A stretch of DNA of 64,000 bases from Halorubrum sp. PV6 (GTDB taxonomy: Archaea > Halobacteriota > Halobacteria > Halobacteriales > Haloferacaceae): contig NZ_CP030064.1 of the NCBI RefSeq assembly GCF_003990725.2, positions 1,550,001 to 1,614,000 of the forward strand, read 5' to 3'. Made by a program: the position numbers and the translations under genes. The notes beneath the pieces are model-generated. The model did not search any database and was not told where the DNA came from. It worked only from the letters and a program-made list of their open reading frames with translations. How positions within the stretch are numbered: position 1 is the stretch's first letter; each line of letters starts with the position of its first letter. Below, in pieces: positions 51,914-61,874 of this stretch.

Positions 51914-53044
51914 ATGACACAGCCACTCAAAATCGGCGTCCTGGGGTATCGCTTCATGGGCAAAGCGCACGCCAACGCGATGGCGCGGCTCCCGATGTTC
52001 TTCCCGGACGCGCCCGACATCGATCGCCACACGCTCGTCGGCCGCGACGAGGACGCGCTGGCGGACGCCGCCGAGCGGTTCGGGTTCTCGCACACCGCGA
52101 CCGACTGGGAGGAAGCGCTCGACGCGGTGGACGTCTTCTACAACCTCGGGCCGAACCACGTCCACGCGGAGCCGTCCATCGCGGCCCTCGAAGCGGGGGT
52201 CCCGGTCCTCTGTGAGAAGCCGCTCGCGCCGACGCTCGACGAGGCCGCGGCCATGCGCGACGCCGCGGCCGCCGCCGACGTGCCGGCCGGCACCGCCTTT
52301 AATTATCGGTTCGTCCCCGCGATACGGTACGCGAAGGGGCTGATCGAGGACGGCGAACTCGGCGAGATCCGACAGGTCCGCGGTCGCTACCTCCAGGACT
52401 GGCTCGCAGACCCCGAGGCGCCGTGGGCGTGGCGGATGGACGCCGAGATGGCGGGCTCCGGCGCGCTCGGCGACCTGGGCGCACACACGCTCGACCTCGC
52501 CGACTTCCTCGTCGGCGACGCCGTGGGCGGGGTCGACCGCGTCTCCGGGCACCTCCAGACGTTCGTCGACGAGCGGCCGGTGTACGACGACGCCGGCGAG
52601 GTCGCCGAGTACCGAGACGTGACCGTCGACGACGCCTACACCGCGCAGGTCGCCTACGAGTCCGGCGCGATGGGGAGCTTCGAGGCGACCCGGTTCGCGG
52701 AGGGCCACAAGAACGACCACACGATCGAGGTCCACGGCTCGAAGGGGAGCCTGAAGTTCTCCTTAGAGCGGCTCAACGAACTCGAACTGCTCCGCGAGGG
52801 CGACCGCGGATACCAGACGGTTCTCGTCACCGACGAGACGGACCCGTACGTCGACCACTGGTGGCCGCCGGGCCACGTGATCGGGTGGGAGCACACGTTC
52901 GTCCACGAAAACTACGAGTTCCTGTCGGCGGTCGCCGAGGGCGGCGAGTTCGAACCGTCGTTCGAGCAGGGGTACGCGGTACAGCGGCTCCTCGACGCCG
53001 TCGAGCGCGCCGACGAGCGCGGGGAGTGGGTCTCCGTGGAGTAG
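51914..53044 (+). CDS. Gfo/Idh/MocA family oxidoreductase
   Basis: The 376-residue protein has an NAD(P)-binding Rossmann domain (KIGVLGYRFMGKAHANA) and the EKP motif (VLCEKPLAPT, near residue 98), then the C-terminal sheet domain with a GALGDLGAHTLDLADF segment. The family oxidises a hydroxyl of sugars, inositols or glucosides. The upstream isomerase belongs to the same unit. Confidence 0.9.
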   Translation: MTQPLKIGVLGYRFMGKAHANAMARLPMFFPDAPDIDRHTLVGRDEDALADAAERFGFSHTATDWEEALDAVDVFYNLGPNHVHAEPSIAALEAGVPVLCEKPLAPTLDEAAAMRDAAAAADVPAGTAFNYRFVPAIRYAKGLIEDGELGEIRQVRGRYLQDWLADPEAPWAWRMDAEMAGSGALGDLGAHTLDLADFLVGDAVGGVDRVSGHLQTFVDERPVYDDAGEVAEYRDVTVDDAYTAQVAYESGAMGSFEATRFAEGHKNDHTIEVHGSKGSLKFSLERLNELELLREGDRGYQTVLVTDETDPYVDHWWPPGHVIGWEHTFVHENYEFLSAVAEGGEFEPSFEQGYAVQRLLDAVERADERGEWVSVE

Positions 53045-53070
53045 GGAGACTCTCCGTGGAGCAGGGAGGG
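53031..53070. repeat. 20-bp tandem duplication over the 3' end of the Gfo/Idh/MocA gene
   Basis: A unit tctccgtggagtaggga at 53031-53047 recurs at 53051-53067 with one change (t to c at the stop position), at a period of 20 bases. It covers the stop codon of the oxidoreductase gene. Confidence 0.75.
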
Positions 53071-53122
53071 TGTCGAGGAGAGAGCGGCCTGCGCTTTTAA
53101 ATAACCGATAACTGCCGGCGCG

Positions 53123-53578
53123 TCAGACCCCGGTCGCGCCGAGCGGGTCGCGTTCGGGGTTGGCTTCGATGGCCGACCCCTCGCCGGTGTAGGAGCCGAG
53201 TTTCTCGTAGGTGTCGAACGCGACCGGCTCCCAGACGATCTCGATGTTCTCGTTCCCCGTCGCGTTGGGGATCGCCACCCGGTCGCCCGGCCGAACCACC
53301 CCGTCGCCGGGCCACGCGCCGAACTGAACCTCCTCGTTGGGGTCTTCGCCGCGGACGTACAGCTCCTCGGCCGCGACGGGGTCCGGGCCGGCGGCCACGA
53401 CGACGAGTTCGGTGCCGTCGTTTTCGACTTGGAACTCCGCGTCCGGCGGCGCGACGCCGTCGATCATCCCGACGACCGCGGCGCCGATGAGCGCGAGGAG
53501 CACGACGACGATGCTGACGAGCATCCCCGATCCGGCGATCGGGGCGAACCCGCGTTCGTCGCTCCTGAGCGCAGTCAT
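53123..53578 (-). CDS. Pilin-like secreted protein (archaeal type IV pilin / DUF1628-like N-terminus)
   Basis: The 151-residue protein begins MTALRSDERGFAPIAGSGM, then a single hydrophobic helix (MLVSIVVVLLALIGAAVVG) as in haloarchaeal type IV pilins and DUF1628 proteins, followed by a beta-rich ectodomain. The expected prepilin-peptidase site is around RG/F. It could be processed by PibD and exported. The class is inferred from the N-terminal pattern. Confidence 0.6.
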   Translation of the reverse strand: MTALRSDERGFAPIAGSGMLVSIVVVLLALIGAAVVGMIDGVAPPDAEFQVENDGTELVVVAAGPDPVAAEELYVRGEDPNEEVQFGAWPGDGVVRPGDRVAIPNATGNENIEIVWEPVAFDTYEKLGSYTGEGSAIEANPERDPLGATGV

Positions 53579-53719
53579 TCGCGTGACACTCCGCGAGCGG
53601 CGGTATAAGAGTTTGTCCGCCGGCTATCAGACGAGATAACGTCGCGTGAGCGCCGGAGCGCCGCGCCCGAACCGACGCGAACCGGAACCCCGTTAATCCA
53701 CCCGCCCGAAGGAGAACTC

Positions 53720-54334
53720 GTGACATCGTGGATCGAGGACCCGAACGGAGGGCGCGCACGCGGACCGCGCGGGCTCGGTCGAGCGTGGGTGGAGGCGTTG
53801 ATCCGACCGCGGCGCTTCTTCGTGAACGGCGTCGCACCGGGCGATCAGGCGCCGGCGCTGACGTTCGCGATCGCGGTCGCCGCCGCGTACATACTCGGCT
53901 GGATCGCAGCGGACCCGGCGGTCGTCCCCGGTGTGGTCGTCTCGGAGACCGTCTCCGCGGCGATACTGTTCCTCCTCGTGGTGGTGTTGGCCGCGCCGGT
54001 CGGGCTCCACCTGACCGCGGCGGTCGCGACGCTCTCCGTGATCCTCGCGAGCGTCGAGCTACGGGACGGGCTCTCCCTCCGCGACCGGGGCGGCGTGAGC
54101 GAGACGGTGCAGGTGGTCGCGTACGCGAGTTCGCCGTTCGCGCTGGCCGGCCCGCCGATACCCGCGCTGCGCATCGCCTGCGGGGCCTACGCGGCGGTCC
54201 TGCTTCTGATCGGCTTCCGGACCGTCCACGGGACGACCGCGTTTCGGACGCTCGTCGCGGGCGTCCCGCCGATCCTCATCGGCTACGGCGTCGGCTATCG
54301 CGTCGTCGCCGCGATCCGGACGCTCTTTGCGTGA
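53720..54334 (+). CDS. Yip1-domain membrane protein
   Basis: The 204-residue protein starts at a GTG and has about five hydrophobic helices. The LIRPRRFFVNGVAPGDQAPAL lead-in and the AYASSPFALAGP motif are typical of archaeal Yip1-family proteins. The function is unknown. Confidence 0.75.
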   Translation: MTSWIEDPNGGRARGPRGLGRAWVEALIRPRRFFVNGVAPGDQAPALTFAIAVAAAYILGWIAADPAVVPGVVVSETVSAAILFLLVVVLAAPVGLHLTAAVATLSVILASVELRDGLSLRDRGGVSETVQVVAYASSPFALAGPPIPALRIACGAYAAVLLLIGFRTVHGTTAFRTLVAGVPPILIGYGVGYRVVAAIRTLFA

Positions 54335-54428
54335 CGCAGTCGCCGGTCGCGAATCGCCGGCGTCCGGCAGTTCGCTCCCGCGAGGGTTTCGACAACCGTT
54401 TTAGGCCCGAGACTCTCGGTGTACTCAA

Positions 54429-56648
54429 ATGGGATCCTGTATCATTTGTGGCGTCGATGTCGACGGTCGCATCTGCGATCCACACCAAGAGGACGTCGTC
54501 TTCGACTTCCGCGGCGACGCTCCCGATCAGCTCGTAGACAACCGATTCTACCGCGGCGTCGTCGACGGCTACGCCGAGTTCGGCGTGTTCGTCGACCTTG
54601 CGCCGGGCGTGACCGGGCTCCTCCACCGGTCCGAACTCGACCGCCGGCTCGACAGCCTCGACTGGGAGCCGGGCGACGACGTGTTCGTGCAGGTGAAAGG
54701 CGTGCGCGACAACGGCAACATCGACCTGGCGTGGTCGATCCGACAGGCGGACCGCGAGTTCCGCGGCGTGTTGGTCCAGGACGGCGACACCGAGTATCAG
54801 CCCGGCGAGGACGACGAGTCCGAGCAGGCCGAATCCGAGGAGACCGAGCCGACCGACTCGGACGCCTCCGGCGCGGCGGTCGAAGCGGACGGCGAAGACG
54901 AGTCGGGCACGGAGGCCGACACCGAAGCCACCGCCGACGTCGGTGAGGCCGACGAGGACGCTTCGGAGACCGCCGAGACCGACGCCGACGAATCGACCAC
55001 TGAACCCGCCGCGGTCGACGAGGTGGCCGCGGAGACCGACGACGGCGACGAGGCCGACGGGTCGAGTGACGACGACGCTCAGGAGACGGTCGCAGCCGAC
55101 ACCGAGGCCGACGAGGACGCCGAAGAGTCCGACGACGCCCTCAACGAGGACCGCGAGCGCGTCGGAATCGGCACCCTCGACGACGCCGTGGGCGACGCGG
55201 CGCGCATCGACGGCGAGGTCGTCAGCGTCAGACAGACGGGGGGCCCCACCGTCTTCGAGGTCCGCGACGAGACGGGCGTCGTCGACGTCGCCGCCTTCGT
55301 CGAGCCGGGCGTCCGCGCGTACCCCGACGTCGAGGTCGGCGACGCGGTGCGCATCGACGGCGACGTGGAGAGCCACCGCGGCGACGTGCAGGTCGAGTCC
55401 GAGGCGCTCGTCCTCTTAGAAGGCGAGGAGGCGGAGGCCGTCCGCCGCCGGCTCGCCGAGGCGCTCACCGCCGAGGCCCGACCCGAGGGGCTTCAGCCCC
55501 TCGCAGGCGACGAAGCGGTCGCGGAACTCGCCGACGGCCTCCTCGACGCCGCGGAGGCGATCCGCCGTGCGGTGCTCGAATCGCGACCGATCGTCGTCCG
55601 CCACCCGGCAACCGCCGACGGCTACGTCGCCGGCGCCGCGGTCGAGCGCGCGGTCCTCCCGCTGATCCGCGAGGAACACGCCAAGAGCGACGCCGAGTAC
55701 CACTACTTCACCCGGCGACCGCTCGACGACCCGGTGTACGGGATGAACGCGGCGACGAACGACGCGACCCGGATGTTGCAGGACCGCGACCGCCACGACG
55801 AACAGCTCCCCCTGTTCCTGCTCGTCGGCACCGGTTCGACGGTCGAGTCGGCCGACGGGATCGACCTGCTGTCTGTCTACGGCGTGGACGCGGTCGTCGT
55901 CGACGCCGAGGTCGCTGACCCCGAAACCCGAACGGCCGTCGACACGCTCGTCTCGCCCGAGATAGACGGCGTCGACGCCGACCTCTCGACGGGCGCGCTC
56001 GTCGCGTCGCTGGCCTCCGCGGTCAACGACGCGGTGCGCGAGGACCTCCAGCACCTCCCGGCGGTGAGCTACTGGGCGGACACCCCCGACCGCTACGTCC
56101 AACTCGCCCGGGACGCGGGCTACGACGCCGAGCGCGTCGCGGAACTGCGCGAGGCGATCGCCCTGGAAGCGTACTACCAGTCGTACCAGGACAAACGCGA
56201 ACTCGTCGCCGACCTCCTCTTCGAGGACGGCGGCAACCTCGCGGCGCACGTCTCCGAGCAGTTCCGCGAGAAGCTGGAGACCGAGATCCAGACCGCGACC
56301 GAGAACGTCGTCACCGAGGCGGTCGACGGCGTCGAGTTCGCCGTCCTCGACACCGACGGCTACACGCACCGATACGACTTCCCGCCGACCCCGCTCCTGT
56401 TAGACGACCTCCACCGCCGGAACGCGAACGGCGAGGCCTACGCGACCGTCGGAATCGGCACCGACGAGCTGTACGTGCGGACGAACGCGGACGTGTCAGT
56501 TCGCGCCGTGGCCGAGCGCGCGGCCGAACTGGCGCCGAACGCCGACGTGGCCACCGCCGGCCTCCGCGAGGGGAAAATCGAGTTCCTCTCCGGCGAGCGC
56601 GACGCGGTCGAAGACGCGGTCGTCGCGGCCGTCGCGGAGTCGTTCTGA
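54429..56648 (+). CDS. S1 + OB-fold + DHH-like (RecJ family) protein with a lost DHH motif
   Basis: The 739-residue protein starts MGSCIICGVDVDGRICDPHQ, a small zinc-finger-like pattern, then an S1 domain (about 36-100), an acidic linker (about 113-240), an OB fold (about 245-325), and a RecJ-like C-terminal region (about 385-739). Motifs of active DHH nucleases are altered: RHPATADGYVAGAAVE instead of the metal-binding HxDxD, and VVVDAEVADP where VIDHH would stand. It could be a non-catalytic partner in the replication/repair machinery, as with Cdc45-type proteins. Confidence 0.8.
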   Translation: MGSCIICGVDVDGRICDPHQEDVVFDFRGDAPDQLVDNRFYRGVVDGYAEFGVFVDLAPGVTGLLHRSELDRRLDSLDWEPGDDVFVQVKGVRDNGNIDLAWSIRQADREFRGVLVQDGDTEYQPGEDDESEQAESEETEPTDSDASGAAVEADGEDESGTEADTEATADVGEADEDASETAETDADESTTEPAAVDEVAAETDDGDEADGSSDDDAQETVAADTEADEDAEESDDALNEDRERVGIGTLDDAVGDAARIDGEVVSVRQTGGPTVFEVRDETGVVDVAAFVEPGVRAYPDVEVGDAVRIDGDVESHRGDVQVESEALVLLEGEEAEAVRRRLAEALTAEARPEGLQPLAGDEAVAELADGLLDAAEAIRRAVLESRPIVVRHPATADGYVAGAAVERAVLPLIREEHAKSDAEYHYFTRRPLDDPVYGMNAATNDATRMLQDRDRHDEQLPLFLLVGTGSTVESADGIDLLSVYGVDAVVVDAEVADPETRTAVDTLVSPEIDGVDADLSTGALVASLASAVNDAVREDLQHLPAVSYWADTPDRYVQLARDAGYDAERVAELREAIALEAYYQSYQDKRELVADLLFEDGGNLAAHVSEQFREKLETEIQTATENVVTEAVDGVEFAVLDTDGYTHRYDFPPTPLLLDDLHRRNANGEAYATVGIGTDELYVRTNADVSVRAVAERAAELAPNADVATAGLREGKIEFLSGERDAVEDAVVAAVAESF

Positions 56649-56677
56649 GAGCGACGCGCCCGCGAACGGAGTCGGGG

Positions 56678-57331
56678 CTACCGCCGGGTGAACGGTCCCG
56701 GCGGGAGAATGAGGTCGTCGAGTTCTGCGAGGTGTTTGACGTTGAACACGATCTGTAGCTCGTCGCTCACCGGATAGCCGTTACAGGAGAGTCTGAACCC
56801 CCGCTCTGCCAGCTCGTCGGGCATGATGTGGTCCGTCGGCTGCGAGAGCTCCCCGTCGACGAGGTAGACGGCGCAGTTCGCACACGCGCCGCCGCGACAG
56901 GAGAACGGCCAGCCGAATCCGCGGTTCTCGGCCGCCTCGAGCAGGCTCTCGTCGGGGTGGACGAGGAGGCGCCCGTACGCCGATCCGTCGAGGTCGGCGT
57001 GCGACGCCTTCCGGAACAGGTCCTCGTCGTCGAGCGACCAGCCGTAGTCGTCGACGACTTCGTAATCGAGGAACTCGACGCGGGCCGGCTGGACCGCGTC
57101 GGCGTCGCCGTCGTCGTCGGACAGGTCGATGTCGGCCGCGCTCTCGTCGTCGCCGTCGCCGTTCCGGTCGCGCTCGTCGAGTTCGCGGTAGGCACGCCTG
57201 ACGAGTTGGAACTCTTCGACGGTCCCGCCCTGATCCGGGTGTGCCTGTTTCACGCGCTCGCGGTAGGCCCGCTCGATGGCCGCATCGTCGGCGTCTTCGT
57301 CGACGTCCAGCACATCGAACGGCGAGACCAT
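56678..57331 (-). CDS. J-domain fused to a plant-type 2Fe-2S ferredoxin
   Basis: The 217-residue protein begins with a DnaJ-like domain ([20 protein letters not shown], then the HPD motif in QAHPDQGG). Residues 65-120 are an acidic linker. The C-terminal half is a 2Fe-2S ferredoxin with CRGGACANC and a fourth Cys in FRLSCNGYP. Haloarchaeal ferredoxins of this kind carry electrons for oxidoreductases; the J-domain fusion may recruit a chaperone for cluster insertion or target delivery. It is divergent from fen1, 143 bases apart. Confidence 0.85.
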   Translation of the reverse strand: MVSPFDVLDVDEDADDAAIERAYRERVKQAHPDQGGTVEEFQLVRRAYRELDERDRNGDGDDESAADIDLSDDDGDADAVQPARVEFLDYEVVDDYGWSLDDEDLFRKASHADLDGSAYGRLLVHPDESLLEAAENRGFGWPFSCRGGACANCAVYLVDGELSQPTDHIMPDELAERGFRLSCNGYPVSDELQIVFNVKHLAELDDLILPPGPFTRR

Positions 57332-57474
57332 TCGGTACCGTCGATACTCGGCTCAGACACATAAACGCTCCACAAGGCGGCAGGCGTGGGGCCGTTCGGG
57401 GGACGAGCCGCCCGCCGTGGGTGGTCCGTTCGGCGAATCGACCTTTTAAGAGCCGCGACGGCGAACCGAAGCCA

Positions 57475-58452
57475 ATGGGAAACGCGGACCTGCGTGATCT
57501 CGCGGCGATCCGAGACGTGCCCTTCGCGGAGGTCGAGGGGAGCGTCGTCGCCGTGGACGCGCACAACTGGCTGTACCGATACCTCACGACGACGGTGAAG
57601 TGGACCGGCGCGGAGGCGTACACCACCGCAGACGGGGTTGAGGTCGCGAACCTGATCGGGGTCGTCCAAGGGCTCCCGAAGTTCTTCGAACACGACCTGA
57701 TTCCGGTGATGGTGTTCGACGGAGCGGTCACCGAGTTAAAAGCCGACGAGGTCGCCGACCGCCGCGAGAAGCGCGAGCAGGCCGAGGAGCGACGGGCGGC
57801 CGCGGAGGAACGCGGCGATTCGGTTGAGGCCGCGCGGTTGGAGGCGCGCACGCAGCGGCTCACCGACGTGATCCAGGAGACGACCCGCGAACTGCTTCGG
57901 CTGCTCGACGTGCCGATAGTCGAGGCGCCGGCCGAGGGGGAAGCCCAGTGCGCACGGATGGCGGCCGCGGGGACCGTCGACCACGCCGGCAGCGAGGACT
58001 ACGACACGCTGCTTTTCGGCGCGCCGACGACGCTCCGCCAGCTCACGAGCAAAGGCGACCCCGAACTGATGGATCTGGAAGCGACGCTCGACGACCTCGG
58101 GTTCGACCGGCAGGGGCTCGTCGACGCCGCGATGCTCTGCGGGACCGACTTCAACGAGGGCGTTCGCGGTATCGGCCCGAAGACGGCGGTGAAAGCGGTG
58201 CGCGAACACGGCGACCTGTGGGGTGTCCTCGACGCGCGGGGCGCCGAGATCCCGAACGCCGAAGCGATCCGCGACCTGTTCATGAACCCGCCGGCGACGG
58301 ACGTCTCCGTGGACACCACAGTCGACCCCGACGTGGACGCCGCCCGCGAGTACGTCGTCGAGGAGTGGGGCGTCGCCGCGGACGAGGTGGAACGCGGCTT
58401 CGAGCGCATCACGGAATCGCAGGTCCAGACCGGTCTTGACAAGTGGACCTGA
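57475..58452 (+). CDS. fen: Flap endonuclease 1
   Basis: The 325-residue protein has the FEN1 N-domain ([16 protein letters not shown]) and I-domain ([39 protein letters not shown]) acidic residues. The C-terminus QTGLDKWT is a PIP box for PCNA. It removes 5' flaps during Okazaki fragment maturation. The ATG at 57475 lies 25-30 bases after a TATA-like ttttaag. Confidence 0.95.
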   Translation: MGNADLRDLAAIRDVPFAEVEGSVVAVDAHNWLYRYLTTTVKWTGAEAYTTADGVEVANLIGVVQGLPKFFEHDLIPVMVFDGAVTELKADEVADRREKREQAEERRAAAEERGDSVEAARLEARTQRLTDVIQETTRELLRLLDVPIVEAPAEGEAQCARMAAAGTVDHAGSEDYDTLLFGAPTTLRQLTSKGDPELMDLEATLDDLGFDRQGLVDAAMLCGTDFNEGVRGIGPKTAVKAVREHGDLWGVLDARGAEIPNAEAIRDLFMNPPATDVSVDTTVDPDVDAAREYVVEEWGVAADEVERGFERITESQVQTGLDKWT

Positions 58453-58478
58453 GGCGGCGGAGAGACCGCCGCGAACAC

Positions 58479-58611
58479 ACCATTTATTTCCTCGTCGTCA
58501 GAAGGGGCGCGTACATGCGTCGCGGACCGCGCTTCGAGTTGCGAGCCCGACCGCTTTCTCACCGACGCGCCTGCGCGCCGGGCTCCGAGCGATCCGCGAC
58601 GACCTCGACCA
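58479..58611 (+). promoter_or_regulatory. gcvH promoter with a long leader
   Basis: A TATA-like catttattt at 58479-58487 predicts a transcription start near 58510, leaving about 100 bases of leader before the gcvH ATG. Haloarchaeal messages are mostly leaderless, so this is unusual. No riboswitch class is recognised in the leader. Confidence 0.4.
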
Positions 58612-58995
58612 ATGAGCTTCGAAGTTCCCGACGACAGACGGTATCTGGAATCGCACGAGTGGGCGACGACCGACGGCGACACCGCGCAGGTCGGCGTCTC
58701 CGACTTCGCGCAGGACGAACTCGGCGACGTGGTGTTCGTCGAACTGCCCGACGTCGGTGACACGATCACCGCCGGCGAGGCGTTCGGCGTCGTCGAGTCG
58801 ATCAAGGCGGTCTCGGACCTGTACGCGCCGGTGTCCGGCGAGGTCGTCGCCGTCAACGAGACGCTGTTCGACCGCCCGGAACTCGTCAACGAGGACCCGT
58901 ACGGCGACGGGTGGCTGCTCGAAGTCGCCCCCGACGCGGACGGCGACGCCGAGGGGCTGCTCGACGCCGCCGAGTACGACGACCAGATCGCGTGA
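58612..58995 (+). CDS. gcvH: Glycine cleavage system H protein
   Basis: The 127-residue protein has the lipoyl-lysine motif [19 protein letters not shown] and the [10 protein letters not shown]-terminal motif of H proteins. Lipoylated GcvH shuttles the aminomethyl group between P and T proteins. It is the first gene of gcvH-gcvPA-gcvPB; gcvT is not next to it. Confidence 0.95.
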   Translation: MSFEVPDDRRYLESHEWATTDGDTAQVGVSDFAQDELGDVVFVELPDVGDTITAGEAFGVVESIKAVSDLYAPVSGEVVAVNETLFDRPELVNEDPYGDGWLLEVAPDADGDAEGLLDAAEYDDQIA

Positions 58996-59112
58996 CGAAC
59001 CGGCTCTCAGCGCAGGCGCCGCCAGCCGACACACCAGCATGACCACGCCACCTCTCCGCAGACGACCGGCGACCGGACGACAGACCGACCGCAGCGCGAG
59101 CGAGACGCACCG

Positions 59113-60441
59113 ATGAGCGGGGCCGACGGCACGCCGTACGCGCCCCACACCGACGCCGAGACCGCGGCGATGCTCGCCGAAATCGGCGTCGACGACGAGG
59201 AGGCGCTGTTCGACATCCCCGACGCCGTCGCGTTCGACGGCGAGTTCGGCATCGAGCCGCGCTCGGAGCGGGAGATCCGCGAGGAGTGTTCGCGGATCTT
59301 CGCGCGCAACGACGACCTCGTCGAGTTCCTCGGGCGAGGCCACTACGGCCACTACGTGCCGAGCGTCGTGGACCACCTCGCCGACCGCGCGGAGTTTCTC
59401 ACGAGCTACACGCAGTACCAGCCGGAGGTGTCACAGGGGTTCCTGCAGGCGCTCTTCGAGTACCAGTCGATGCTCGTGGAGCTGACCGGGCTGCCCGTCG
59501 CGAACTGCTCGATGTACGACGCCGCGACCGCGCTTGGCGAGGCGGCGACGCTCGCCGACCGCGTGCGCTCGACCACGGGCGACACCGTTCTCGTCCCCGA
59601 ACAGCTTCGCGAGGGGAAACGCGCCGTGCTCGAAAACTACTGTGCGGGCGCCGGCCTCACGATAGAGCCGTACCCGATGGCCGACGGGAACGCCGACGTC
59701 GACGCCCTCGCCGACCGCGCCGGCGACGACGTGGTCATGGTGTACGCCGAGAACCCGACCGTTCGCGGCTGTATCGAGGAGCGACTCGCGGCGATCGGCG
59801 AGGTCGCGGCCGACGCCGACGCGCTGTTTACGCTCGGCTCGGACCCGGTCTCGCTGGCCGTCCTTCAGGAGCCCGCGAGCGTCGGCGCCGACGTGGTCGT
59901 CGGCGAGGCGGGCGCGCTCGGCCTCCCCACCGCCTACGGGATGGGGCTCGGCCTCTTCGCCTGCAGCGACGCGTTCCTCCGGCAGGTCCCCGGTCGGCTC
60001 GTCGGGGCCGCAACGGACGCCGCGGGCGACCGGGCGTTCACGCTGACGCTCCAGACGCGCGAACAGCACATCCGGAAAGAGCGGGCGACCTCCAACATCT
60101 GCACGAACCAGGCGTGGGTCGCGCTCCGCGCCGCGATTCACGCGGCGACGCTCGGTCCGGACGGTCTCGTCGACCTCGCGAACGACTGCGTGACCGAGGC
60201 CGCGGCGCTCGCCGACCGGATCGACGCGATCGACGGCGCGGTCGCCCCGGTTCACGACCGCCACCACGTCCGGGAGTTCGTCGTCCACGTCGACCAGCCC
60301 GCGGCGGCCATCGCGAGCGATCTTGAGACCGAAGGGTTCGCGGTCCACACCGTCGACGAACACCTGCTACAGGTGTGCGTGACCGACCTGAACGCGGGAC
60401 AGACCGACGCGTTCGTCGCCGCCTTCGAGGAGGTGATCTGA
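59113..60441 (+). CDS. gcvPA: Glycine dehydrogenase (decarboxylating) subunit 1
   Basis: A 442-residue P-protein subunit with [17 protein letters not shown] near 80-95, then [14 protein letters not shown] and the [17 protein letters not shown] motif near 320. With GcvPB it decarboxylates glycine using PLP. Its stop is immediately followed by the gcvPB GTG, and a 25-codon ORF upstream ends in its start codon. Confidence 0.95.
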   Translation: MSGADGTPYAPHTDAETAAMLAEIGVDDEEALFDIPDAVAFDGEFGIEPRSEREIREECSRIFARNDDLVEFLGRGHYGHYVPSVVDHLADRAEFLTSYTQYQPEVSQGFLQALFEYQSMLVELTGLPVANCSMYDAATALGEAATLADRVRSTTGDTVLVPEQLREGKRAVLENYCAGAGLTIEPYPMADGNADVDALADRAGDDVVMVYAENPTVRGCIEERLAAIGEVAADADALFTLGSDPVSLAVLQEPASVGADVVVGEAGALGLPTAYGMGLGLFACSDAFLRQVPGRLVGAATDAAGDRAFTLTLQTREQHIRKERATSNICTNQAWVALRAAIHAATLGPDGLVDLANDCVTEAAALADRIDAIDGAVAPVHDRHHVREFVVHVDQPAAAIASDLETEGFAVHTVDEHLLQVCVTDLNAGQTDAFVAAFEEVI

Positions 60442-61868
60442 GTGATCCACGATCAGGCCGATTACGCCCGCGAGGACGGGGTTCACGAGCCGCTGCTCTC
60501 GGAGAAGGGCGAGACGACCGTCGACGTGCGGGAGTCGTCGCCGCTCCCGGACGACCTGACGCGCGAGTCGCTCACTCTGCCGGCGCCCGCCGAGCCGGCG
60601 ATCGCCCGCCACTACACGCGGCTCTCGCAGATGAACTGGGCGATCGACTCGGGGCCGTACCCGCTCGGGAGCTGCACGATGAAGTACAACCCGAAGTTCA
60701 CCGAGGACGTGGCCGCCGACCCGAACGCGGCGATCCACCCGGACCGCTCGACGCGGTCGGAACAGGGGAACCTCGAACTCCAGTACCGGCTCCAGGAGTA
60801 CCTCGGGCGGATCGGCGGGATGGACGCGGTCACCCTCCAGCCGCCCGCCGGCGCGGCCGGCGAGTTCACCGGTATCGCGGTCGCGAAGGCGTACCACGAC
60901 CACAACGGTAACGACCGGTCCGAGGTCGTGATCCCCGCCTCCGCCCACGGAACGAACTTCGCGACCGCGGCGCTCGCGGGCTACGACGTGGTCGAACTCC
61001 CCTCCGGCGACGACGGGCGCGTCGACGTCGAGGCGCTGGAGGCGGCCGTCGGCGACGACACGGCGGCGCTCATGCTCACCAATCCGAACACGGTGGGGCT
61101 CTTCGAGCGCGACATCGCCGACATCGCCGACATCGTCCACGACGCCGGCGGCCTGCTCTACTATGACGGCGCGAACCTCAACGCCCTGCTGGGCCGCGGT
61201 CGCCCCGGCGACATGGGGTTCGACGTGATGCACTACAACGTCCACAAGACGTTCGCGACCCCGCACGGCGGCGGGGGCCGGGCGCCGGGCCGGTCGGCGT
61301 CGTCGACGAGTTGGCCGAGTTCCTCCCGGCGCCGCGGGTCCGGGAGGCGACCGAGGGCAGCGGCTACGAGCGCTTCGAACCCGAACACACCATCGGGAAG
61401 GTACACGGCTTCACCGGCAACTGGCTCGTCCTCGTGAAGACGTACGCCTACGTCGCCCGACTCGGGGACGCGGGACTCGCGGACGCGGCCGCGAAGGCGG
61501 TGCTCAACGCGAACTACCTCGTGGAACGGATCGATCTCGACGTGCCCTACGGCCCCTTCCACCACGAGTTCGCGGCGACAGCGGGCGACCGCGACGCCGC
61601 CGACGTGGCGAAGCGCATGCTCGATTTCGGCGTCCACCCGCCGACGACGAAGTGGCCGGAGATGGTTCCCGAGGCAATGTTGACGGAGCCGACCGAAATC
61701 GAGGGGCAGTCGTCGCTCGACGACCTCGCCGAGGCGTTCAACCTCGCGTACGCCGACACCGACGAGGCGCTCGACGCCGCGCCGAACCGCACGGCGTCGA
61801 GCCGGATCGACCAGGTCGACGCCGCGCGGAACCCGCGGCTCTCGTGGCAGGCGCTCGACGAGTCGTAG
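60442..61868 (+). pseudogene. gcvPB: Glycine dehydrogenase subunit 2, gcvPB, broken by a one-base frameshift
   Basis: The frame from the GTG at 60442 encodes the GcvPB N-terminal two thirds, including the PLP lysine in [14 protein letters not shown]. Near 61278-61279 the expected ggc ccg ggc gcc reads ggc cgg gcg ccg, so one C is missing. After it the normal continuation [19 protein letters not shown] is in another frame and runs to 61868. Adding one base restores a 475-residue protein of normal length. This may be a real mutation or a sequencing error in a GC-rich run. Confidence 0.9.
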
Positions 61869-61874
61869 CGGCGC

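Noticed and set aside
58515-58760. Frame in the gcvH leader running into gcvH
   Set aside because: It overlaps the first half of gcvH in another frame, is Arg-rich and has no ribosome-binding or coupling arrangement.
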